A stretch of DNA of 64,000 nucleotides from Pseudolabrys sp. (GTDB lineage: Bacteria > Pseudomonadota > Alphaproteobacteria > Rhizobiales > Xanthobacteraceae): assembly GCA_029980465.1 (NCBI GenBank), contig JARYIJ010000001.1, positions 2,739,501-2,803,500 of the forward strand. Direction: 5' to 3'. The position numbers were made by a program, and so were the translations under genes. The notes under the pieces are model-generated. The model saw nothing but the letters and a program-made list of their open reading frames with translations, was not told the origin of the DNA and made no database searches. This document shows, piece after piece, positions 1-8,303 of this stretch; within the stretch, counting starts at the first letter, position 1; each line of letters starts with the position of its first letter.

Positions 1-1199
1 GTCTCGTAGTCGACGTAATATTCTCCGGTGCGTGGATCAATGCCGCTGAAGGTTACCGCGTGTAAGGGGCCGCAACCGGCCATCACTCGGTCGGGCGCGG
101 CCTTGGCGAAGGCGCCGAAAATAAGATCCCCGAGGATATTACCGGACGAGCCGCGGTCACCCACCGCTGCGGGTGACTGCGCGTTGAATATGCTCCCTTT
201 CGGCGCGACCACGTCAACGGCTCGGAAATAGCCAGCATTGGGCGGCAGATCGGGGTCGATCAACGCCTTGACCGCGTAATAGACACCGGCAAGCGTCGCG
301 TTCCAGACCATGTTGCGTGACCCGGCCATTTGCGGGTCAGAGCCGGTAAAGTCGAAAGTCAGATGGTCGCTTTCAATGGTGACTTTGACCCGCGCACGGA
401 CCATGCGCGGGGAAATACCGTCATGATCGATGTAATCTTCGTTCTCGTAAACACCGGGAGGCAGAGCGCGGATGCCGGCGCGCGCGCGCGTTTCGCTGTA
501 GTCGAGCCAGGCTTCGATACCGTCGAGCGTGACCTGAGTGCCGAAGCGCTCAAATATCTCCTCGACACGACGCCGGCCGACCACGTTGGTCGCGATCTGC
601 GCCTTCAGATCGCCCTCGCGCTCACGCGGCGTGCGCGAATTCGACAGGATGATATCGAGGATGTTGCGGTTGAGCCGTCCCTGCTCGATGAGGCGGATAG
701 GCGGCAGCCGGAGTCCTTCCTGGAAAATGCTAGTGCAATCTGAGCTTTCACTGCCTGGCACCTTGCCGCCGACGTCGGAGTGGTGCGCGATATTGGCGAC
801 GAAGGCACAGACGCGGCCGCCGCTCCAGACCGGCACTACCATTGTGATGTCGGGTAAATGCGAACCGCCGCCGTTGTAGGGATCGTTGACGACGAAGGCG
901 TCGTCTGGATGCATCTGGTTGACCGGGAAATGCGCCATCACGCTGTCGATGGTGCCGATCAGCGAGCTTAGATGCAGTGGTGCGATGGCGGTGAGCGCCA
1001 GTAGTCGACCCGTGCCGTCAAATATGCCGGTCGAGCAGTCGCGGCGTTCTTTGATGTTAGGCGAATAGGCGGTCTTGACTAGAGCGGCCATCATTTCGTC
1101 ACTGGCGGCGCGAAGACGATGGGCGATAACCTCGGCGGTGATGGCATCGGTGGTGCCCGCGTTTTTAGATTGAGCGGGTCGCGTAGTGGCAAGCGACAT
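1..1199 (-). CDS. hyuB: Hydantoinase B / oxoprolinase family protein (partial)
   Basis: This is the N-terminal 399 codons of a HyuB-type subunit; the C-terminus lies beyond the left edge. The family (N-methylhydantoinase / 5-oxoprolinase beta subunit) hydrolyses cyclic amides in the cytoplasm together with HyuA and usually consumes ATP. The visible translation starts MSLATTRPAQ and carries the family hallmarks YSPNIKERRDCSTGIFD, VNDPYNGGGSHLPDI and ANIAHHSDVGG in order within the first 150 residues. The ATG at 1199 follows AGGA and lies six bases after the ATPase stop, so the gene is the third of an operon behind an ABC permease and ATPase. HyuA is not in the window and may lie to the left. 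The substrate cannot be read from sequence. The family call is secure; the symbol is by family. Confidence 0.85.
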   Translation of the reverse strand, partial: MSLATTRPAQSKNAGTTDAITAEVIAHRLRAASDEMMAALVKTAYSPNIKERRDCSTGIFDGTGRLLALTAIAPLHLSSLIGTIDSVMAHFPVNQMHPDDAFVVNDPYNGGGSHLPDITMVVPVWSGGRVCAFVANIAHHSDVGGKVPGSESSDCTSIFQEGLRLPPIRLIEQGRLNRNILDIILSNSRTPREREGDLKAQIATNVVGRRRVEEIFERFGTQVTLDGIEAWLDYSETRARAGIRALPPGVYENEDYIDHDGISPRMVRARVKVTIESDHLTFDFTGSDPQMAGSRNMVWNATLAGVYYAVKALIDPDLPPNAGYFRAVDVVAPKGSIFNAQSPAAVGDRGSSGNILGDLIFGAFAKAAPDRVMAGCGPLHAVTFSGIDPRTGEYYVDYE

Positions 1200-1205
1200 T
1201 TCCTA

Positions 1206-1988
1206 TTACTCGGCGATGACGTCGGGGGTGATCAGGTTGAACAGAAGCTTCCGGTATTCATTGAACCGAAGGTCCAGGATGTCGCGTGGCCTTGGTAAGT
1301 CGATATCGATGATTTCTTTGACGCGGCCGGGCGACGGGCTCATCACCACCATGCGGTCGGCCAGGTAGATTGCTTCCTCGATATTATGAGTGACGAAGAT
1401 AACGGTTTGTCGCGTACGCGAGACCATCTCGTAGAAGTCATGCTGGAGCTTGCGCCGCGTGTGCTCATCGAGTGCTGTGAACGGCTCGTCTGCGAGTAGG
1501 ATTTCTGGCGCGTTGGCCAGGGTGCGCACGATGGCGATGCGGTGGCGCATACCGCCGGAAAGCTGATGGGGCAGATGGTCGCGGAACTTCAGAAGGCCGA
1601 CCATCGAAAGGAGAGACTCAGCGCGCTCGGTGGCGGCGGTCCTGTCTTCGCCGCGCATCTTCGGTCCGAACATAAGGTTTGACCAGACGCTGAGCCATGG
1701 AAAAAGATTGGGATCTTGGAAGATCACCCCGCGCCGGGGATCGGGTCCAATAATGGGCATACCGTGTTCGAGTAGCTCACCCGAGTCGGGCTTCTCAAAG
1801 CCGGCAATCATGTTGAGCAGTGTAGTCTTGCCACAGCCGGAGGGGCCGACGAGAAGCGTGATCTGCCCTTTGTTGAAGGAGACATCGATACCAGCCAGTG
1901 CGACGCTCTTGCGCCTGTCGGTGCCGATATAGGTCTTGCAGATCTGCCGACTTTCTATAGCTGGGTGCCCGATAGTTCCTGAGCCCAA
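1206..1988 (-). CDS. ABC transporter ATPase, NitT/TauT (SsuB/TauB) type
   Basis: Cytoplasmic ATPase of an importer of the nitrate/sulfonate/taurine class. From the proposed start the order is Walker A GPSGCGKT (48-55), signature LSGGM (143-147), Walker B ILLADEP (163-169) and switch histidine H201; total 260 residues, normal for SsuB/TauB. No ATG suits the start. I chose TTG at 1988 because AAGGAG sits six bases upstream. This makes a 34-base overlap with the permease gene, consistent with translational coupling. The frame stays open upstream but that part is a shadow of the permease. The signature continues RHR rather than the common QQR, a mild variation. It probably pairs with the permease at 1955-2851; the periplasmic binding protein is not in the window. 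Confidence 0.85.
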   Translation of the reverse strand: MGSGTIGHPAIESRQICKTYIGTDRRKSVALAGIDVSFNKGQITLLVGPSGCGKTTLLNMIAGFEKPDSGELLEHGMPIIGPDPRRGVIFQDPNLFPWLSVWSNLMFGPKMRGEDRTAATERAESLLSMVGLLKFRDHLPHQLSGGMRHRIAIVRTLANAPEILLADEPFTALDEHTRRKLQHDFYEMVSRTRQTVIFVTHNIEEAIYLADRMVVMSPSPGRVKEIIDIDLPRPRDILDLRFNEYRKLLFNLITPDVIAE

Positions 1989-2851
1989 ACCAAGCTCCTT
2001 CTTGCGATAAGAACGACAATGCGATCGCTGAGGTAGCCGAAGAAACCGAGCATGATCATGCCGGCAATGACGATGTCCATGCGCATGAACTCGTAGCCAC
2101 GCCACAGCACGTAGCCGAAGCCGCTCGGTACTGCGAACATCTCGGCTAAGATCATCATGGTCCAAGCATAGGCGACGCCGAGGCGCAGACCGGCGAAGAT
2201 GTGCGGCAGCGCGCCAGGAATAACAACGTGCCAGAGGATTTGTCGGTCTGATGCGCCAAGCATGGCCGCAGCACGGCGCCAGTCGCGCGAGACGAGCTTC
2301 ACGCCGATCACGACCTGTAGGTACACCTGCATGAACACGCCATAGACGACGAGAAATAGCGCCGGCAGGTTGCCGAGTCCGAAGAAGATGATGGCAAAGG
2401 GAAGCAGCGCCGTGCGCGGCATTGGACGAAGGATTTGTACGGTCGGGTCGATGGCGCGCTCCATCGTCGACGACCATCCGACGGCGACGCCGATTGCGAC
2501 GGCGAGAGCCGATCCGACCGCAAAGCCGACAACGGCGCGAAACGAACTGCCGAGCGCGTCGGCGACCCAGGTGCCACTATAATAAGAAGGATGACCGGTA
2601 GAGATCCATGACGGGTTGATCCACTCAAGCAGCGCGTCGACGACGTCGAGCGGGCTTGGTAACAGGATCGGCGGCAGCCATCGATAAAGACAGGCCGCGC
2701 CCCAAGCGATGAGGATGGCAAAAGGCAGCGCAAACTTCAGCGGATCGATCGTCCGCCAGCTAAAGCTCCTTTGAGGCGCAACAAGATCATCGGTATCGTC
2801 CGCAGGATTAGCCGCAACAGTGCCTGTATTGTCGACGCTTTGCTGCAACAC
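1955..2851 (-). CDS. ABC transporter permease, NitT/TauT (SsuC/TauC) type
   Basis: Inner-membrane permease of 298 residues with about six hydrophobic segments. The cytoplasmic EAA-like loop that contacts the ATPase is visible around RDWRRAAAMLGAS, followed by a hydrophobic stretch and the family-typical IPGALPHIFAGLRLG. A polar N-terminal extension of about 35 residues precedes the first membrane segment. It is the first gene of the operon permease-ATPase-hyuB. The linkage to hyuB suggests uptake of a cyclic amide, ureide or related nitrogen compound, but that is inference from neighbourhood. It is divergent from the LysR gene at 3168, the usual arrangement for a regulator and its target. Confidence 0.85.
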   Translation of the reverse strand: MLQQSVDNTGTVAANPADDTDDLVAPQRSFSWRTIDPLKFALPFAILIAWGAACLYRWLPPILLPSPLDVVDALLEWINPSWISTGHPSYYSGTWVADALGSSFRAVVGFAVGSALAVAIGVAVGWSSTMERAIDPTVQILRPMPRTALLPFAIIFFGLGNLPALFLVVYGVFMQVYLQVVIGVKLVSRDWRRAAAMLGASDRQILWHVVIPGALPHIFAGLRLGVAYAWTMMILAEMFAVPSGFGYVLWRGYEFMRMDIVIAGMIMLGFFGYLSDRIVVLIARRSLVWAQELSGTQL

Positions 2852-3167
2852 GCGGATGCTCCCTCAACACTGATAGCCGACCGCATATGACATCATGCGT
2901 TCGGTGGGCGGGGGAGAATAGGATCAAAAAAGTTATAACAGACAAAGCAATTTCGAGTGTCCCGGTTGCAGTGCAGTGCAGATGAGCGGTTTTGCGTGAA
3001 ACAATGCTGCATTGCGAAGAAGCACGGCGCCGAAGTGCCGATGCTGTTTACGCGCGCACAATCGATCGCCGTTGTGCAGATGCACCGGCCGTTGCACGAT
3101 GCCCCCATCGTCTCGGATGCTTCACCTGATAGTGCTAGAGTGCGATAATTCACTCATAAGGTGGCGC
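2852..3167. promoter_or_regulatory. Divergent intergenic region, ABC operon / lysR
   Basis: These 316 bases separate the ABC operon and the LysR gene and must hold both promoters. A clear dyad, GTGCA-GA-TGCAC, lies at 3074-3085, with a further GTTGCAC at 3091-3097. It lies about 85 bases before the lysR start, where LysR-type regulators often bind. A run of three overlapping TGCAG units lies near 2966-2980. No gene is convincing here, although short frames are open. Confidence 0.4.
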
Positions 3168-4133
3168 GTGAATTCAAAGCAACTTGAAGTGTTCATCAAG
3201 GTTGCGGAGGCCGGGAGCCTTTCCAAGGCTGCGGGCACGCTCGGAAAGGTGCAGCCACTGCTGAGCCGCCAGGTTCGAGAGCTCGAAGCGCACTTGGGCA
3301 CGCCACTGTTCCATCGGACCGGGCGTGGGCTCGTTCTAACCGAGCCCGGCAGGCGTCTCTATACGCGCGCGGGGCCGTTACTGAACGAACTACACGAGGC
3401 CGAACGTGAGGTGATGAACCTTGGCCGCGCCGCGGTAACGCATGCCACTATCGCCATGCCGACTACCATGGGGCGACTTATCATCAAGCCACTGGTGCAG
3501 GCGATCCGCACGGAATATCCGGGAATCCATTTGCGCATCAGAGAAGCGACGAGCGGCCCGATCCTCGAATGGGTGGCGACGCGGAAGGTGGACCTCGCGA
3601 TCCTATACGACACGGTGCCGATGACGCGCCTTCCGACCGAATTGCTCTGCGAGGAGACGATGTACCTCGTCGGCGCTGCCGCCGGACCCAAACTACCGAA
3701 CGTCATCGACTATGTCCGGCTCAAGGATATGCTGCTCATCCTGCCGGGGCCGTCCCAGAGCCTACGCATACTGAACGAGATGGTGGCGGCGCAGGTCGGC
3801 ATTAGGCTCAACGTGGCTATTGAGTCCGACACGTTCAACTCAATCCGCGAGCTTGTTGATGCCGGATACGGCTACAGTATTTTGCCCTATCCCGTCGTCC
3901 AGCCCGAAGTCGAAGAAGGACGGTATCAGGTCAGCTTGTTGGAGAACCCGCGTGTCACGCGGCAGGTATTGATCACTACCTGCCGCGATCACATCCGCCC
4001 TGGCGCCCTGCGCGGGCTGGTGCGGCTGATGAAGAAGACGATCGTGGAGGCCGTCGAGCGTCGATCGCCGGAAGGGGGCGATGTCTACGAGACACGCTGC
4101 CATGTCGCAAATTCATCGACGACGTCGAGTTGA
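3168..4133 (+). CDS. LysR-family transcriptional regulator
   Basis: Cytoplasmic DNA-binding regulator of 321 residues, typical for LysR proteins. The N-terminal winged helix-turn-helix reads KQLEVFIKVAEAGSLSKAAG and continues to LFHRTGRGLVLTEPGRRL; a periplasmic-binding-like effector domain fills residues 90-300. I start at GTG 3168, preceded by AAGGTG with about five bases of spacing, because the conserved N-terminus begins there; the frame is open further upstream but that part is not family-like. The gene is divergent from the ABC/hyuB operon and probably controls it in response to the transported compound. The effector domain resembles CbbR/CysB-type folds only in general outline, so no ligand is proposed. 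Confidence 0.9.
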   Translation: MNSKQLEVFIKVAEAGSLSKAAGTLGKVQPLLSRQVRELEAHLGTPLFHRTGRGLVLTEPGRRLYTRAGPLLNELHEAEREVMNLGRAAVTHATIAMPTTMGRLIIKPLVQAIRTEYPGIHLRIREATSGPILEWVATRKVDLAILYDTVPMTRLPTELLCEETMYLVGAAAGPKLPNVIDYVRLKDMLLILPGPSQSLRILNEMVAAQVGIRLNVAIESDTFNSIRELVDAGYGYSILPYPVVQPEVEEGRYQVSLLENPRVTRQVLITTCRDHIRPGALRGLVRLMKKTIVEAVERRSPEGGDVYETRCHVANSSTTSS

Positions 4134-4167
4134 TCACAGCGTCATCATGACGACAGAGATGATCAAC
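4129..4167. repeat. Inverted repeats at the lysR 3' end
   Basis: GTTGATCA (4129-4136) pairs with TGATCAAC (4160-4167), and inside lies a second dyad CGTCAT-C-ATGACG (4140-4152). The outer arms overlap the lysR stop codon. No T-run follows, so this is not a standard intrinsic terminator; it may stabilise the transcript end or be a protein site. Confidence 0.35.
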
Positions 4168-4311
4168 CGACAGTGATTGATCCATGACGACTGCGGCGGG
4201 TTGACCTTGCAGCCATACAATTGAGCTTACGGTGAGATTCCGGCCACGCAGGCGCATAGTGCTTGGAATTCGGTCGTTGTATCGTGGGCCCTCTAATGGA
4301 AGGAGGGAATC

Positions 4312-4524
4312 ATGAAAATTGCCTTTTTAATCGCAGCTATACTAGCGACATTCAGTGTCGCGTCGACGCCGGCATTTGCTGGCTGTGGTGGCCCAATAGA
4401 TCCATGGCCGTTCCCTTGGGCAAAGTGCAGCGCCGGATATATCAGGGCTTATAGTACAGCGGCCCCATACTCACCGATATGCACGCCGGTCAAGAAAAAG
4501 ATAATGAAGGCGAAGCATAAATGA
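4312..4524 (+). CDS. Small exported protein of unknown function
   Basis: A 70-residue protein preceded by a strong ribosome site (AAGGAGG, seven bases before the ATG). The first 23 residues form a Sec signal peptide ending in PAFA, leaving a mature part of about 47 residues with cysteines in GCGGP, WAKCSAG and SPICTPV and a lysine-rich tail (KKKIMKAKHK). Three cysteines in a small secreted protein suggest one disulfide or a metal site, but no family was recognised. It stands alone between lysR and the integrase gene, without an obvious operon partner. Confidence 0.65.
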   Translation: MKIAFLIAAILATFSVASTPAFAGCGGPIDPWPFPWAKCSAGYIRAYSTAAPYSPICTPVKKKIMKAKHK

Positions 4525-4750
4525 TCTGTCACGGATCTTAACGCACGTCAGCCAAGAGGTGTTTGGCTTTACTTTTCCAACAACTAACGAGCCGCTCACG
4601 GGCGGTTCTATTGCTGATTGCGCCGTGGGTGGACGATCAGGTGTTAGTCAGTCTCCGAGCTTCGCTGATGCGCCACTGCCGCGCGCATCTCCAGAGCCAT
4701 CACTATCACGTCGTAACGCGACACGTTCAGAGGTCACCGAGCACTCGAAT

Positions 4751-6055
4751 CTAAGCGTTACGTTTCTTGGGCTCCAATGTGCTGACAGTAGTATCGACTT
4801 CAAACCCAAGCGTCGGAAAGCTGGCGCGAATCGTGTCTGCGACATAGGACGGCGCAAGGTGGGCGTAATGCTTTTCGGTCATGCGGGTGTCGGAGTGGCC
4901 AAGCTGTTCGGCGATAACGCCCATGGGCACGGCACGCATAGCAAGGATTGAGCCATACGTGTGGCGGAGCACATGAAAGGACACTACGGGCTTGATCTTG
5001 GCATGCCGGCAGCTGTCCAGCATCGGTCGCAGTTGATGAGACTTGCCCCACACGCCGCCATCAGCACGTGTGAAGATTGGGTCGTCGGCGAGCTTGCCGG
5101 TGATGAGTGCGCCGAAAAAACGTCGACCTTCATCGGTCAGGACAACGTGACGCGGCTTGCCAGCCTTGCTCTCACCAATCGTGATCACGCCAGCATCGGT
5201 ATTGAAATCGGCAGATCGCAGCCGGGCAAGTTCCGAATAGCGACAGCCAGTCAGCAGTGCCCCCTGAACGAGGTTGCGGAAGGCGGGTTCGCAAGCATTG
5301 ATCAAGCGTGTGCATTCGGCCTCGGATAAGTAGCGCACGCGCGCCGTTTCCACTGCCTTGAATGGTCGTACCCGCCGCCATGCGTCATCGCTGGCTACGT
5401 GTCCAGCTTTCCAAGCATGATTGAGGGCCGCCTTGAGAACGGTCATGACGCGGTTTGCAGTGGCGCGACGCCTGCGTATGCCGTCTGAACTCTTGTCGAC
5501 CTTGCGATAATTGGGCCTTTTGCCAAGCTTACTGCGGGCGAGAGGAGGCTTTTCGGCGAGGCCGTAGTGCCAATCCTCTATTCGTTTTGCGGTGAGTTTG
5601 GAGACTTGAACGGCCCCAAGCGTCGGCAGCACGTGTACCTCAGCTACTCTGCGGGCGTGGTAGACAGACTTGCCGCCGCGCCGCTCTAAGACTTTTAGAT
5701 AATCGACAATTGCGTCGGCCACGGTGAGAGGGCCAGTGCGGGTGTCGTGGCCTGCCTCCCGTCGCAGCTCGGACCGCCACCACTCCTGTGCCGCCTTCTG
5801 CGCTTGGCGGTAGTCGAGCACAGATACCCCATCAGCGTCCTGTGAGTCGTCCGCCAGCCCCAAGCGAAATTCGCGATAGCGACCGTTCTCTGCCAACCTG
5901 CGGGCAATCCAGGTGCCGCCGCTCGAAAGTCGCCGATAGCCGAGATGGAAACCGATTTCGAGCCGGCGGAAATAGGGCTTAGGACCTATAGGCAGGCGCG
6001 TCCGCGCGGTTCGTGTTTCCAGCTTAGCGTCCCTAACAAGGCGAGCGATGGCGAT
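4751..6055 (-). CDS. Tyrosine recombinase / phage-type integrase, start disrupted
   Basis: Site-specific recombinase of the lambda-integrase family, expected to move a genomic island. Numbered from the TTG at 5896, the catalytic set is complete: R219 in TGCRYSEL, H308 and R311 in HVLRHTYGS, H334 in LGHSDTR and Y344 in EKHYAHL. A core-binding SAM-like domain occupies residues 55-165. The family N-terminus (LETRTARTRL ... GFHLGYRR) lies upstream of that TTG in the same frame, up to about 6055, but no standard start codon serves it. An ATG at 6068 would fit if the run of five C at 6056-6060 had four. The gene therefore either carries a one-base frameshift, starts at a non-standard codon, or has a sequence error. 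It points away from the tRNA-Glu fragment at 6251. Confidence 0.85.
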   Translation of the reverse strand: MAIARLVRDAKLETRTARTRLPIGPKPYFRRLEIGFHLGYRRLSSGGTWIARRLAENGRYREFRLGLADDSQDADGVSVLDYRQAQKAAQEWWRSELRREAGHDTRTGPLTVADAIVDYLKVLERRGGKSVYHARRVAEVHVLPTLGAVQVSKLTAKRIEDWHYGLAEKPPLARSKLGKRPNYRKVDKSSDGIRRRRATANRVMTVLKAALNHAWKAGHVASDDAWRRVRPFKAVETARVRYLSEAECTRLINACEPAFRNLVQGALLTGCRYSELARLRSADFNTDAGVITIGESKAGKPRHVVLTDEGRRFFGALITGKLADDPIFTRADGGVWGKSHQLRPMLDSCRHAKIKPVVSFHVLRHTYGSILAMRAVPMGVIAEQLGHSDTRMTEKHYAHLAPSYVADTIRASFPTLGFEVDTTVSTLEPKKRNA

Positions 6056-6250
6056 CCCCCAGAGTCATACCTAACTTTTGCCTAACAGCCGTAAGCAATT
6101 TGTCATGTACCACGACGAATGTTCGCGGCCAAGAATCTTGGACCGAGATGTGTAGAAAAGTACTATAAAATGGGCGTTGTCCGCGTTCGTGAAGGATCGC
6201 AATTGGCCGTGTCGGGTCACCGCCGGTTTCTAGGAAAATTCATCATATTG

Positions 6251-6297
6251 GCCCTCTCACGGCGAAAACAGGGGTTCGAGTCCCCTAGGGAGCGCCA
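6251..6297 (+). pseudogene. 3' fragment of tRNA-Glu(CTC); attachment site
   Basis: The sequence matches the 3' half of a tRNA-Glu: anticodon loop CTCTCAC (6254-6260, anticodon CTC at 6256-6258), T-arm AGGGG-TTCGAGT-CCCCT and acceptor 3' strand AGGGAGC followed by G and an encoded CCA. The acceptor 5' strand, D-arm and most of the 5' anticodon stem are absent, so it cannot fold as a tRNA. Such remnants mark the end of an element that integrated by crossover in the anticodon loop. Integrase genes lie on both sides within 200 bases. An intact tRNA-Glu gene is not in the window. Confidence 0.8.
6281..6297 (+). repeat. Left 17-bp direct repeat (att core)
   Basis: The 17 bases TCCCCTAGGGAGCGCCA, the end of the tRNA-Glu T-stem and acceptor arm, recur exactly at 11632-11648 in the same orientation. 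They bracket the integrase at 6386 and its cargo, as expected for attL/attR of an integrated element. Confidence 0.75.
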
Positions 6298-6385
6298 CGG
6301 GCTTCAGAAGCGCCCATTTCATCGGAACAATTGATAAATCAAGCGTCCGTGCCTGCGGTGGTGGTATCACGCGCAGGTATCATTC

Positions 6386-8116
6386 ATGCGGGTTTCGATG
6401 GGCCTCATTAAACACCCGGTGCACGGGACGTACTACGAGCGGCGCAAGGTGCCTGAGCGGCTGCAGGCCGCCGTTGCTCAGGTTCTAGAGCAGGGCAAAG
6501 CCAAGCAGGTCTGGCTCAAGCGCTCGCTTGGGACCAAGGACCTGCGGGCGGCCAAGGTCCGGGCCGCGCCGGTTCGCATTGAGTTCGATGGTATCATTGA
6601 GCGGGCGGAAGCGCTGTTGAAAGCGCGGCCAGTTCGCAAGCATCTCAGCGACACTGAGATTAAGCGCATCGCTGATTACTTCTACGCTCACGAATTGGCC
6701 GCAGACCAAGAACTGCGGGAAGACACACGCGGCTCTGACCCGCTCTTTGCGAGCGTCCAACGGCAACTTAAAGAAGCGGGTGTAGAGGTGTCGTCCCCGT
6801 TTGACGCATCCCCGCTATCATTGGAGCCAGGCGCGGGGCTTTCAACACGAACCCTTCATCAAATCGAAGAGGACGCTTCGATCGTGCTACCAGCAGCGCG
6901 GCAGGCACTGGCTCGTGGTGACGTGTCTTTCCTCAGCTACGAAGTGAACGAACTCCTAGAGGTGTTCCAAATCAACCTTGACCCATCCACTGCTGACTAT
7001 CGCAAGCTGTCTCGCGTTGTGTTGGAAGCCTACGTGCGGGCTTTACAAGTCACGCAGGAGCGGAACAGGGGCGCGCCCCATGTGACGCCGCCATTGATAG
7101 AGCCGACTGCGCCAGTTGCGAACGCCGGAGGCACGTTGGGTGAGGCTCTGGAAGGTTGGCGCAAGGAACGCTCGCCATCCCTTGGTGTCCTCAGGGAGTA
7201 CGAGCGCGCCGTGCGGCTCTTCGCTGAGGTGCACGGCAATGTCCCCGTGGCGCAAATTACGCGCACGCACGCACGAGTGTTCCGGGAGAAGCTGCAGCTT
7301 CTACCACGTCATCGCGCAGAGGCGCTGCGTGACGCATCGTTGCCCGACTTGGCTGAATGGGCTGAGAAGCATCCGAGTGCGCCCAGGATTACCAATGCCA
7401 CCGTGAGCAAGCTGCTTGGCGGCGTGCAGACAATCGCGCTGTGGGCCTTTGAGAACGGCATGGTGCCTGACGAGGTGCGGTGGTCGGACCCGTTCGCACG
7501 GATGCGGCTCAAGAAAGACGAGCCCGAGCGCGAAGCGTTCACGACTGACGACCTCAACAAACTATTCAGGGCAGGTGTGTTCACCAAGGGTGAGCGACCG
7601 AAGCCGGGAGCAGGTGAGGCGGCGTTCTGGATGCCACTAATTGCGCTCTACACAGGTGCGCGGCGTGCAGAGATAGCAGCCCTGACAGCGGCAGACGTGC
7701 ACAAGATTGATGACGTGTGGGTGTTCTCATTCGTCGAAGAGCGGGACATAGGTAAGAAGCTGAAGACCCGAGCGTCCGCACGCACGGTGCCCATGCACCC
7801 GACATTGATCGGCCTTGGATTGGTCCGATATGTCGACCGCGTGAAGTGCTCCGGTGATGAGCGCTCTTGGCTCTTCCCCCTCGTATCGCCTCAGGTCCCC
7901 GAGAGGCTCAAGGCGTGGAGCAAATGGTTCCACCGCTACCTGCGCTCGGCAGGTATCACCGACACACGCAAGGTATTCCACTCGTTCCGTCACACGTTCA
8001 AGGACGCGCTGCGCGCTGTGCGGACTCCAGAAGACCTCAACGACGCACTGACAGGCCACAGCAATGCGACGGTAGGGCGCGGTTATCCACCTCTCCTGGA
8101 GGCATCACTACGGTAA
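6386..8116 (+). CDS. Tyrosine recombinase / integrase with DUF6538-like N-terminus
   Basis: Integrase of 576 residues. The N-terminus (GTYYERRKVPERL) resembles the DUF6538 arm-binding region of rhizobial island integrases; a core-binding domain spans about 240-330 and the catalytic domain about 380-567. Active-site residues are visible: arginine in TGARRAEIA, H532 and R535 in HSFRHTF, H558 in TGHSNAT and a likely nucleophile Y567 in GRGY. The last nine residues (PPLLEASLR) do not look like the family end and are the antisense of a neighbouring reading frame, so the C-terminus seems cut and replaced. ATG 6386 is followed by a second ATG at 6398; neither has a strong ribosome site. The gene begins 90 bases after the tRNA fragment, the classic place for an island integrase. 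Whether the shortened protein still works is unclear. Confidence 0.85.
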   Translation: MRVSMGLIKHPVHGTYYERRKVPERLQAAVAQVLEQGKAKQVWLKRSLGTKDLRAAKVRAAPVRIEFDGIIERAEALLKARPVRKHLSDTEIKRIADYFYAHELAADQELREDTRGSDPLFASVQRQLKEAGVEVSSPFDASPLSLEPGAGLSTRTLHQIEEDASIVLPAARQALARGDVSFLSYEVNELLEVFQINLDPSTADYRKLSRVVLEAYVRALQVTQERNRGAPHVTPPLIEPTAPVANAGGTLGEALEGWRKERSPSLGVLREYERAVRLFAEVHGNVPVAQITRTHARVFREKLQLLPRHRAEALRDASLPDLAEWAEKHPSAPRITNATVSKLLGGVQTIALWAFENGMVPDEVRWSDPFARMRLKKDEPEREAFTTDDLNKLFRAGVFTKGERPKPGAGEAAFWMPLIALYTGARRAEIAALTAADVHKIDDVWVFSFVEERDIGKKLKTRASARTVPMHPTLIGLGLVRYVDRVKCSGDERSWLFPLVSPQVPERLKAWSKWFHRYLRSAGITDTRKVFHSFRHTFKDALRAVRTPEDLNDALTGHSNATVGRGYPPLLEASLR

Positions 8117-8291
8117 TTAGTCCATCCTCGCTTGAAGGGCTGTCGAAGAGAGTCCGTCCGAAAGACCCTTCGTATTCGGCTGGAGCTTTGAACTCGCCGC
8201 CGTTGTCGAGAGCCGTTTGCGAAATGCTTTCGAAAGCCTCTACGGGCGCGCCGGCAGGCAATAGCGTGATGTTTTCATTCTCGCCAGACAT
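8037..8291 (-). pseudogene. Truncated HerA/DUF87-type ATPase (N-terminal remnant)
   Basis: An 84-residue frame starts 12 bases after the nuclease gene stop, with GGGGA before its ATG. Residues 37-66 (YEGSFGRTLFDSPSSEDG then LITVVMPP) resemble the N-terminal barrel (HAS-barrel-like) segment of HerA/DUF87 ATPases, which in full-length proteins continues to a RecA-like motor of several hundred residues. After GEVDN the translation becomes the antisense of the integrase gene end, so the motor domain is missing. I interpret this as a herA gene cut by a deletion. The identification rests on memory of the family and a short segment, so a profile search would be decisive. Confidence 0.5.
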
Positions 8292-8303
8292 GGATTTTCC
8301 CCA

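Noticed and set aside
6251..6297. A complete tRNA-Glu gene
   Set aside because: Only the 3' half is present; the acceptor 5' strand and D-arm are missing, so it cannot fold.
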